A model generated the notes under the pieces. It worked only from the letters and a program-made list of their open reading frames with translations, did not search any database and was not told the origin of the DNA. DNA of 64,000 nucleotides from Alloalcanivorax xenomutans (GTDB lineage: Bacteria; Pseudomonadota; Gammaproteobacteria; Pseudomonadales; Alcanivoracaceae). The translations under genes and the position numbers were made by a program. Shown one piece after another: positions 57,047-64,000 of the stretch (position 1 is the first letter of the stretch; every line of letters starts with the position of its first letter). The stretch is from the NCBI RefSeq assembly GCF_900217905.1, contig NZ_OBMO01000010.1, forward strand, positions 116,372 to 180,371, written 5' to 3'.

Positions 57047-58405
57047 GGCGATCTCCAGTTCCCGTACCGAATTTTCCAGATAATCCAGCAGGCGCTGCAT
57101 GGAGGGCAGGGTCCGGCGGCAGGCGATCAGGCCGAATTCCAGCTGATCCTGATAGCTGGTCAGGGTGATATTGAGGGCGATCCGATCCAGTACCACCGAT
57201 ACCGGGTACATGCCGCGCAAGCGGGCGCCATTCCAATACAACGGCTCCCGCGGTCCGGGGACATTGGAGATAATCACATTGAAAGCGCGCCATTTTGGTG
57301 CAAGCCCGGTGAGCAGGTTGAGACCGGTGGGAGTCATGCTCAGGGCGGTGAAATTGAGAATTTCCTCCGGGCTCATTTGGGCAAAGCGCCGTTTGGCGTC
57401 TTTCACCGAGGCCTGGACGATACGCAGGCGGTTGGCCGGATCACACACATGGGTGCCGAGATTGGCCAGAATCAGGGCAATCTGATTGCCGCCGGCGCTG
57501 TCATCCTTGCGCAGGGAGAGTGGCACCATGGCGATCAGCGGCTGGTCCGGCAGGGCGTTCTGGCCGATCAGATATTCACGCAGTGCATGGCCGCACATGC
57601 TCAATACCAGATCGTTGATGGTGCAGTTGAAAGTACCGGCCAGCTTGCGCAGACGAGGCAGGGCAAAACTTTGCGCGGCGAAACGACGGGAGCCGGTGAT
57701 GCACTGGTTCAGCATGGTATCCGGCGCCTGGAAGATGGACACGTAGTTCGGGTCGGTCTTGGCTTTCTGGCTGACCTTATACAGTTCCCGCGCCAGCGCC
57801 GGCACCGTGGCCACCTGCTTGCTCACGCCGGCGGTCAGGCGCGCCAGACTGCTCATGGCGTCCACCGGATTGCTGGGCAGAGAGCGTTGTTTTTTCTCGG
57901 GTTTATAGGCCCACACTGGCGGCAGGTCCCGCTCATGCGGATCCTTGGACAGCGCCCGCATGCCCATGCGCATGGCGGAGATACCGTCGACCACGGAATG
58001 GTGCACCTTGGTGTAGAGGGCAAACTGGCGTCCGCGAATCCCTTCGATCAGATGGGCCTCCCACAGTGGCCGTTCCCGGTCCAGCAGGTTGGAGTGTTCG
58101 GCGGACACCAGTGACAACAGTTCACGAATTCGGCCCGGTTTGGGCAGCGCCTCGTGGCGGAAGTGGTGATCGATGTCGAACTGCTTGTCCTCGGTCCAGA
58201 AATACTGGCCGAAACGGCGGGTCAGACGCTGATTGAACGGGGGCTCGGGACAGCAATAGTCGCGGATCGACTGGGCCAGTTCGCTGACGTACTTGGGCCC
58301 GGCATCCTCGGGAAACGAGAACAACTGCAACCCGGCCACATGCATGGGTTGCTGGCGCTTTTCCAGCCACAGAAAGAGCTGGTCCACGGGACTCAGTGAT
58401 TTCAT
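57032..58405 (-). CDS. Wax ester synthase/acyl-CoA:diacylglycerol acyltransferase (AtfA-like)
   Basis: A 457-residue WS/DGAT bifunctional enzyme that transfers acyl-CoA to fatty alcohol or diacylglycerol to make wax esters or triacylglycerol stores. The catalytic motif is VHHSVVDG (HHxxxDG, about residues 135-142). SPVDQLFLWLEKRQQPMHVA and NVIISNVPGPREPLYWNG are further family motifs. The sequence closely recalls Alcanivorax borkumensis AtfA1, from memory. Length matches (about 457). It is about 18 kb from oriC. Confidence 0.95.
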   Translation of the reverse strand: MKSLSPVDQLFLWLEKRQQPMHVAGLQLFSFPEDAGPKYVSELAQSIRDYCCPEPPFNQRLTRRFGQYFWTEDKQFDIDHHFRHEALPKPGRIRELLSLVSAEHSNLLDRERPLWEAHLIEGIRGRQFALYTKVHHSVVDGISAMRMGMRALSKDPHERDLPPVWAYKPEKKQRSLPSNPVDAMSSLARLTAGVSKQVATVPALARELYKVSQKAKTDPNYVSIFQAPDTMLNQCITGSRRFAAQSFALPRLRKLAGTFNCTINDLVLSMCGHALREYLIGQNALPDQPLIAMVPLSLRKDDSAGGNQIALILANLGTHVCDPANRLRIVQASVKDAKRRFAQMSPEEILNFTALSMTPTGLNLLTGLAPKWRAFNVIISNVPGPREPLYWNGARLRGMYPVSVVLDRIALNITLTSYQDQLEFGLIACRRTLPSMQRLLDYLENSVRELEIAAGFK

Positions 58406-58658
58406 GCCATCCCCTTTGTTATGCGGTTAACGCTTATCTGCCTGGCAATAGTTGATAGTGCCCTAAAATCCAGACCCGGCGCGATCAAAGATCGAGCCGG
58501 TCGGGCACGCCCTATCATGACACCCCATACTGGCGGTGTGATCCGTTCTCTGCACCCTCACTCTCTGTACTAAAAAGGTGCAATATTCCTGCCATCTTCA
58601 TGCCACCGAACGGTCACACCCATAAGCCAGCCTGGGGCAAAAATTTTGGGAGTCTGGA

Positions 58659-61091
58659 ATGACGCGCCTTTCATTGATCCTTGCCTGCGCCCTGGTGGGA
58701 CCGCTCGCCCACGGGGATGTGCTGATCAGCGAGTACGTCGAGGGCGGTGGATACAATAAAGCCCTGGAGCTATACAACAATGGCGGCAGCGCCGTCAGCC
58801 TGGATGGCTATCGTCTTGAACTGTATTCCAATGGTGGTGTTACGGCCTCGCGCTCCCAAACGCTGGAGGGGGTGCTGGAAGCCGGGGAAGTCCTGGTCAT
58901 CATCACTGATGATTCCAGAGCCGACAGCGAGTTGATCAGTAAAGGCGATCTACCCAGCGACACCATCAACCACAACGGTGACGACGCCTACGTACTGTTC
59001 AACGGCGATGCCGTGGTGGACAGCTTCGGCCGGGTCGGCGAGGACCCCGGAGACGCCTGGACCAACGGCGACGTCACCACCAAGGACCGTACCCTGCGGC
59101 GCATGGCAACCGTGACCAGCGGAGACACCGTCATTGATGACGCCTTCGATCCCGCGGAGCAATGGATCGTGTTCGACAAGGACGACTTCAGCGGTCTGGG
59201 CCTGCCCGGAGAAGAGGGAACGGAAGAAGAAGAACCTCCGATGGTGGAACTGGGCAGCTGCGGTGATCCCGCCACCCTGATCTCGCAAATCCAGGGGCAG
59301 GGAGACGCCTCCCCGCTGATCGGCGAGGCCCATGTGGTGGAAGCGGTGGTCACCGCGGTCTTCCCGGGTCTCAGCGGCTTCTTCGTGATCGAGGACAACG
59401 GCGACCGGGATGGGGATGAGCTGACCTCCGAAGGGCTGTTCGTCTATACCGGTAATAACGAGGTTTCGGTGCAGGCGGGCAATCAGATCCGTGCCAGTGG
59501 TGCCATCAGTGAGGAGAACGGCCAGACCCAGATTGCCTGGAGTGAAGGTGAGGTGTGCGCTGCTCAAGTGGCGGTGACGCCGGCGACACTGACTTTGCCG
59601 CTGACCGAGGCGGATCAGATGGAAGCTCTGGAAGGGATGTGGGTAGTGAGCGATCAAACCCTGACGGTGAGCGAAGTCTATGATCTGGCCCGCTACGGCT
59701 CGGTGATGCTCAGCCACGGTCGCCGCATGATTCCCACCCACGCGGCCGAACCCGGAGACGCCGCCAACGCGGTGGCCGAAGCCAACGCCCTCAACCGGAT
59801 TTTGTTGGATGATGCTGGCAACGCGCAGAATCCGGATCCGGTGATCTACCCCGAAGGCGGCCTGTCCGCCACCAATACCCTGCGGGTCGGGGACACCGTT
59901 ACCGGATTGGAAGGCATTGTCAGCTACGGCTTCAATGACTGGCGCATCCAGCCGGTATCGGTACAGATCGAAGCCGCCAATCCGCGCCCGCAAGCGCCTG
60001 CCCGCACCGCCGGCAGCAACCTGCGGGTGGCGGCGTTCAACGTACTGAACTTCTTCAACGGTGACGGTAATGGCGGCGGGTTTGATGATCCAGACTACCG
60101 GGGCGCCAACAATCCGGCCGAATTCGAACGGCAAAAAGCGAAAATTCTCACCGCCCTGTCGCAACTGGATGCTGACGTCATCGGCCTGATGGAAATCGAG
60201 AACGACGGCTACGGTAACGACTCCGCCATCGCCGAACTGACCGAGGCTTTGGGAACGTCCTGGGCCTTTGTTGACCCGGGGCTGGAGCGGCTGGGCACCG
60301 ACGTCATCGCCGTTGGTTTGCTCTACCGCACCGATGTGGTGGAACCGGTGGGCCAGCCGGCCACGCTCGAAGGCGGGCCTTTCACCGATAAAAGCCGGCA
60401 ACCGCTGGCGATGAGCTTCCGTCATCTCAACAGCGGGGAAGTGGTCACGGTGTCGGTGAACCATCTCAAGTCCAAGGGCAGCTGTCCCAAAGCAGAGGAC
60501 AACGACGACGCCAACGCGGAACACGGCCAGGGTTGCTGGAATCCGCTGCGCACCGAGTCCGCGCGGATGCTTGCTGACTGGTTGGCGAACAACCCCACTG
60601 GTCTGGAGGAAGCCGCCGCCGGTACCCTGATCATTGGTGACCTCAATGCTTACGCCAAGGAAGATCCGATCCGTGCACTGGAAGAGACGGGCTACCAGAA
60701 TCTGCTGGCCCGCTTTAACGGCGATGACGCCTATAGTTATGTATATAAGGGCGAAACCGGTTATCTGGACCACGCACTGGCGGACGCGGGACTGGAGAGC
60801 GCGATCCTGGGCGCTGGTGAATGGCACATCAACGCCGACGAGCCCCGCGCCCTGGATTACAACACCGAATATAAGAGCGAAGGGCAGATCGACAGCTTCT
60901 ACGCCACCGACGCCTACCGCGCCAGCGACCATGACCCGGTGTGGGTGGACCTGGCCCTGGATGGTGGTGAGCCCCAGCCGGAACCCGAGCCCGGCGATGA
61001 GGATGATTCCGGCAGCTCAGGCGGCGGTGCCCTCGGTGGCCTGATCACCCTGGCGTTGCTGGCTGGCCTGCGCCGCCGGATTCACCGTTAG
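58659..61091 (+). CDS. ExeM/NucH-family extracellular endonuclease
   Basis: An 810-residue secreted nuclease. Signal peptide (LSLILACALVGPLAHG); a lamin-tail domain (ISEYVEGGGYNKALELYNNG, about 23-130); an OB-like region (about 200-330); then an endonuclease/exonuclease/phosphatase domain (about 445-760) with LRVAAFNVLNFF, ENDGYGND, IIGDLNAYAKEDP and YRASDHDPVWVDL. The C-terminus SSGGGALGGLITLALLAGLRRR is a GlyGly-CTERM sorting signal, processed in other bacteria by rhombosortase and linked to type II secretion. ExeM homologues of Aeromonas and Shewanella have the same layout. Confidence 0.93.
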   Translation: MTRLSLILACALVGPLAHGDVLISEYVEGGGYNKALELYNNGGSAVSLDGYRLELYSNGGVTASRSQTLEGVLEAGEVLVIITDDSRADSELISKGDLPSDTINHNGDDAYVLFNGDAVVDSFGRVGEDPGDAWTNGDVTTKDRTLRRMATVTSGDTVIDDAFDPAEQWIVFDKDDFSGLGLPGEEGTEEEEPPMVELGSCGDPATLISQIQGQGDASPLIGEAHVVEAVVTAVFPGLSGFFVIEDNGDRDGDELTSEGLFVYTGNNEVSVQAGNQIRASGAISEENGQTQIAWSEGEVCAAQVAVTPATLTLPLTEADQMEALEGMWVVSDQTLTVSEVYDLARYGSVMLSHGRRMIPTHAAEPGDAANAVAEANALNRILLDDAGNAQNPDPVIYPEGGLSATNTLRVGDTVTGLEGIVSYGFNDWRIQPVSVQIEAANPRPQAPARTAGSNLRVAAFNVLNFFNGDGNGGGFDDPDYRGANNPAEFERQKAKILTALSQLDADVIGLMEIENDGYGNDSAIAELTEALGTSWAFVDPGLERLGTDVIAVGLLYRTDVVEPVGQPATLEGGPFTDKSRQPLAMSFRHLNSGEVVTVSVNHLKSKGSCPKAEDNDDANAEHGQGCWNPLRTESARMLADWLANNPTGLEEAAAGTLIIGDLNAYAKEDPIRALEETGYQNLLARFNGDDAYSYVYKGETGYLDHALADAGLESAILGAGEWHINADEPRALDYNTEYKSEGQIDSFYATDAYRASDHDPVWVDLALDGGEPQPEPEPGDEDDSGSSGGGALGGLITLALLAGLRRRIHR

Positions 61092-61197
61092 GTGACGCCG
61101 GCACGGGTTGGTTTACAGCGTTCGCCGAGACACCAATAATCCGGCATGTTGCCATGTCGGATTATTGGGAATCCGCGCTTCATGGGGAATTCGCTGT

Positions 61198-61779
61198 ATG
61201 CCCAAGGGACCGTTCGCGGCGGTGTTGTTCGATCTGGACGGGACCTTGGTGGATACCCGGCTGGATTTCGCCGCTTTGCGGCTGGAACTGGGGTTTCCTG
61301 AAGGCATTGGTGTGCTTGAGCACCTGGCGACCCTGGAAGACCCGGAGCAGGCAGCTTGGGCGAGTACGGTGATTGATCGCCATGAAATGGAAGGGGCGGC
61401 GGCGGCCACCTGGATCGACGGCGCCAAACACGTTCTGGAGACGCTCCATCGGAAGGGCGTGCCCACGGGTATCCTCACCCGTAACAGTCGGGCGGCGGTG
61501 GCACGGACCAATGCCGTGCTGGGGTTGCCGGTGGACCTGATCCTGACCCGCGAGGATTGTGCTCCGAAGCCACATCCCGAAGGTTTACTGTTGATCGCTG
61601 ATCAACTCGGATTGCGGCCGGCCGCCACGGTGTATGTCGGGGACTTCGTCTTTGATCTCCAGGCCGCCCGTAATGCCGGTATGGCATCGGGATTGTTGCG
61701 CAATGGGAAGAATCGACATTTCCAGGACCAGGCGGATCTGGTGCTGGATCACCTTGGCGAGGTACTGGACTGGCTGTAA
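61198..61779 (+). CDS. HAD family hydrolase (Gph-like phosphatase)
   Basis: A 193-residue HAD protein with VLFDLDGTLVDTR (the DxDGT nucleophile), ILTRNSRAA, and KPHPEGLLLIAD and VYVGDFVFDLQAARNAG as further motifs. The ATG at 61198 follows GGGGAA and avoids an unlikely 30-residue extension. The substrate is unknown. It resembles small phosphoglycolate phosphatase-like proteins. Confidence 0.9.
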   Translation: MPKGPFAAVLFDLDGTLVDTRLDFAALRLELGFPEGIGVLEHLATLEDPEQAAWASTVIDRHEMEGAAAATWIDGAKHVLETLHRKGVPTGILTRNSRAAVARTNAVLGLPVDLILTREDCAPKPHPEGLLLIADQLGLRPAATVYVGDFVFDLQAARNAGMASGLLRNGKNRHFQDQADLVLDHLGEVLDWL

Positions 61780-61849
61780 TCCGGCAATGGCGCAAACCGC
61801 GAACACCGCCGGATTGAAAGATCATCGCGGCTCTTTCCTATATGCGGAG

Positions 61850-61893
61850 GACCGCTCCCACGGGGACAGCACCAGTCCCCCGTGGGAGCGGTC
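61850..61893. repeat. REP-like palindrome between convergent genes
   Basis: GACCGCTCCCACGGGGAC (61850-61867), loop of 7, then GTCCCCCGTGGGAGCGGTC (61875-61893). The two arms differ by one extra base. The GGGAGCGGTC type is common in intergenic REP elements of pseudomonads and relatives. It lies between the stops of the HAD and acyl-CoA dehydrogenase genes. Confidence 0.65.
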
Positions 61894-61923
61894 GATCGAC
61901 CGCGATTAGTGGTGTGAGAACGC

Positions 61924-63738
61924 TTACTCGTAGTCGAACGAGAAGTGCTCCGCGCTCATCTGCATGGTGCTGCGAGTGGGTTTGAGCGCCGCGTCGGCAT
62001 GGCCTTTGGCGGCGGGCAGCAGGCGATCGAAATAGAACTCCGCGGTGGCCAGCTTCGCCTTGTAGAACTCCGCCGGCTCATTACCTCCGTTCTCCAGCTT
62101 GTCGCGGGCGGTGGCGGCCTGCAGGGCCCAGAAGTACGCCATCATGGCGTAGCCCGAGTACATCAGGTAGTCATAACTGGCGGTGGAGACGATGTCCCGG
62201 TCCTTGGTGGCGGCCAGCATGATGCGGGTGGTCAGATAGTTCCATTCGGCGGCGATTTTCAGCAGCTTCCAGGCGTAGGGGCGCAGTTTGGCGTCCTTGA
62301 GGTGCTGCCGCCCGAAGTCCACCAGGTTCTTGGAGAAGCTGCGCACACATTTGCCGCGGCTGGTCAGCAGCACTTTGCGGCCAAGCAGATCCAGTGCCTG
62401 GATGCCGGTGGTGCCTTCGTACAAGGTGGAGATGCGCGCGTCCCGGGCGATCTGCTCGATGCCATGTTCCTTGATATAGCCGTGGCCGCCGAATACCTGC
62501 ATGGCTTCGTTGGCGGCTTCCAGGCCTTTTTCAGTGAGGAAGCCTTTCAGGATCGGGGTGAGAAAGCCCAATTCGCTGTCCCACTTGTCGTACTTCTTCT
62601 GATCGTTTTCCAGCATGCCGGCGATCATATGGTCCGCGTACATGGCGGTGAAGTACGCCATGGCGCGGCCGCCTTCGGCATAGGCTTTCTGCTTGAGCAG
62701 CATGCGGCGCACGTCGCCATGATGAATCAGAGCATCGGCTACCTGTTCCGGGTCTTTCTTACCGGACAGGGCGCGCATGGAGCGACGTTCCTTGGCGTAG
62801 GGCAGGGAGGCCTGATAGGCGCGTTCGGCGTGGGCCACACCTTGAATCGCGGTGCCGACACGGGCGCTGTTCATGAAGGTGAACATGCACTCCAGGCCCT
62901 GATTGGGCGGGCCGATCAGGAACCCGGTGGCCTGGTCGAAGTTCATCACGCAGGTGGCGGAGGCCTTGATACCCATTTTCTTCTCCAGGGCACCACAGCT
63001 CACGCCGTTGTCCTCGCCGATCTGGCCCGGCAGATACTTGGGTACGATGAACAGCGAAATACCCTTGGTGCCGGCGGGGGCGTCCGGCAGGCGCGCCAGT
63101 ACGATGTGGACGATGTTCTCGGTGAGATCGTGGTCACCGGAGGAGATGAAAATCTTGGTGCCGGTGATCTTGTAGGAACCGTCTTCCCGGGGCTCGGCCT
63201 TGGTTTTCACTTGCCCCAGGTCGGTGCCGCATTGCGGCTCGGTCAGGCACATGGTGCCGGCCCAGGTGCCTTCGGTCAGCTTGGTCAGATAGGTTTCTTT
63301 CTGCTCGTCGGTACCGTGCATCTGGATAGTGTTCATCGCCCCCAGGGACAGGCCCGGGTACATGGCGAAGGACCAGTTGGCGGTGCCGAGCATTTCATGC
63401 TTGATCAGGCCCAGGGACATGGGCAGGCCCTGGCCGCCGTACTCCACCGGATGGCTCAGGCCTTGCCAGCCTCCAGCGACGAATTCGCGATAAGCCTCGG
63501 GGTAGCCTTTGGGGGTGAACACCTGCCCGTTCTCGAGGCGGCAACCTTCCTCATCGCCGCTCTGATACAGCGGGGCAACGGTGTTCTCGCACAGCTTGGC
63601 CATCTCCGACAGGATCGCTTCCACCATGTCCGGGGTGGCTTCTTCCCCGTTGGGCAGCGTCTTGTAGTGGCTTTCGAAATCAAACACTTCATTCATCAAA
63701 AAGCGCGTATCGCGCAGGGGAGCCTTGTAACTCGGCAT
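61924..63738 (-). CDS. Acyl-CoA dehydrogenase (DmdC/AcdB-like, with C-terminal domain)
   Basis: A 604-residue FAD enzyme, longer than short-chain types (about 380) and matching the group with an extra C-terminal domain used for acyl-CoA or methylmercaptopropionyl-CoA. MCLTEPQCGTDLGQVKT and ITGTKIFISSGDHDLTEN are in the middle domain; QVFGGHGYIKEHGIEQIARD and ISTLYEGTTGIQALDLLGRK carry family motifs near the catalytic region. The ATG at 63738 follows AAGGTG and starts the conserved PSYKAPLRDTRFL. It likely acts in beta-oxidation. Confidence 0.93.
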   Translation of the reverse strand: MPSYKAPLRDTRFLMNEVFDFESHYKTLPNGEEATPDMVEAILSEMAKLCENTVAPLYQSGDEEGCRLENGQVFTPKGYPEAYREFVAGGWQGLSHPVEYGGQGLPMSLGLIKHEMLGTANWSFAMYPGLSLGAMNTIQMHGTDEQKETYLTKLTEGTWAGTMCLTEPQCGTDLGQVKTKAEPREDGSYKITGTKIFISSGDHDLTENIVHIVLARLPDAPAGTKGISLFIVPKYLPGQIGEDNGVSCGALEKKMGIKASATCVMNFDQATGFLIGPPNQGLECMFTFMNSARVGTAIQGVAHAERAYQASLPYAKERRSMRALSGKKDPEQVADALIHHGDVRRMLLKQKAYAEGGRAMAYFTAMYADHMIAGMLENDQKKYDKWDSELGFLTPILKGFLTEKGLEAANEAMQVFGGHGYIKEHGIEQIARDARISTLYEGTTGIQALDLLGRKVLLTSRGKCVRSFSKNLVDFGRQHLKDAKLRPYAWKLLKIAAEWNYLTTRIMLAATKDRDIVSTASYDYLMYSGYAMMAYFWALQAATARDKLENGGNEPAEFYKAKLATAEFYFDRLLPAAKGHADAALKPTRSTMQMSAEHFSFDYE

Positions 63739-63936
63739 AAACACACCTTCGGTTGGCAAACGGGCCGGATGCCGCATTGTTGGCGAACAGTCGTTGACAG
63801 ACATTGACGGGAAGGCGTGTGAGGGGCGGCTTTAGGGTAAATAGGTGAGGAGTCTTGAGGGAACGTTTATGCACCAAATCGCGGAAAGAGGTAGCTACAA
63901 GGCCGCTGTGGGAGATTCTATGGTGCCCTGCAACGC

Positions 63937-64000
63937 TTAAAAGAGCTTTGCGGGGCAATATTCTTGTTGCTGCTTCATCAGGGCGAAGGCGGTGCGGGCG
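63937..64000 (-). CDS. Possible C-terminal end of a gene extending past the window
   Basis: On the minus strand, 20 codons with strong third-base G/C bias run from the window edge to a TAA at 63937-63939 (ARTAFALMKQQQEYCPAKLF). The codon pattern looks coding, but the piece is too short to identify. Confidence 0.3.
   Translation of the reverse strand, partial: ARTAFALMKQQQEYCPAKLF

Noticed and set aside
58950..60932. 660-codon open frame on the minus strand opposite the ExeM-type nuclease
   Set aside because: Shadow frame; the plus-strand gene has signal, nuclease motifs and sorting tail.
61945..63807. 620-codon open frame on the plus strand opposite the acyl-CoA dehydrogenase
   Set aside because: Shadow frame rich in Gly, His and Val; the minus-strand gene has clear motifs.

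Overview
The window is a high-GC chromosomal segment from a gammaproteobacterium and contains the replication origin. The core is the standard set rnpA-rpmH-oriC-dnaA-dnaN-recF-gyrB, with yidC and mnmE on the rpmH side. The lineage is probably Alcanivorax/Alloalcanivorax or a close relative. This is inferred from a wax ester synthase/diacylglycerol acyltransferase that closely matches my memory of Alcanivorax AtfA1, an AlkK-like acyl-CoA ligase, several acyltransferases and acyl-CoA dehydrogenase, and Pseudomonas-type parS sites. No search was run, so the genus is an inference.

Layout. 1-6.3 kb: end of a GMC oxidoreductase, a MerR regulator facing an NAD-dependent epimerase across a MerR-type promoter, coaD, gamma-glutamyltransferase, an AraC regulator with a glyoxalase-fold protein, and a lipoprotein. 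6.3-11.8 kb (minus strand): a KefB/KefC-type antiporter and a four-gene envelope cluster (COG3014 lipoprotein, YcfL, LpoB, CsgG/FlgT-like protein). 11.9-15.3 kb: serA divergent from a D-2-hydroxyglutarate dehydrogenase-like flavoprotein, then an FAH-family hydrolase. 15.4-21 kb (minus strand): a retropepsin-like protease, an MFS-acyltransferase fusion with its TetR regulator, a hexapeptide acyltransferase split by a 267-bp MITE-like element, a GATase and tag. 21.2-24.3 kb: glyQS. 24.2-31.2 kb: a branched-chain-type ABC transporter whose second permease and both ATPases are one polypeptide, divergent from an NTF2-like protein, a PuuE-like deacetylase and a GntR regulator. 31.3-33 kb: gmhB, plsC-like and an H-NS family gene.

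33.1-43.5 kb is the origin region. Two perfect 16-bp parS palindromes lie inside recF. The dnaA-rpmH gap has DnaA boxes and an AT-rich stretch. yidD is missing between rnpA and yidC, and mnmE is followed by unrelated genes rather than mnmG-rsmG-parAB. 43.5-64 kb holds a DUF2254 membrane protein, a MaoC hydratase, fumC, the acyl-CoA ligase, a two-gene RND efflux system, a YgjP-like metallopeptidase, NADP-type glutamate dehydrogenase, a long GST-like protein, a cold-shock protein, the wax ester synthase, an ExeM-type secreted nuclease, a HAD phosphatase and an acyl-CoA dehydrogenase.

No rRNA, tRNA, CRISPR array, prophage or complete insertion sequence was seen. The best candidates for new biology are the fused Liv transporter with its cyclic-amide-hydrolase-like neighbours, the two small palindromic mobile elements, and the parS placement inside recF.
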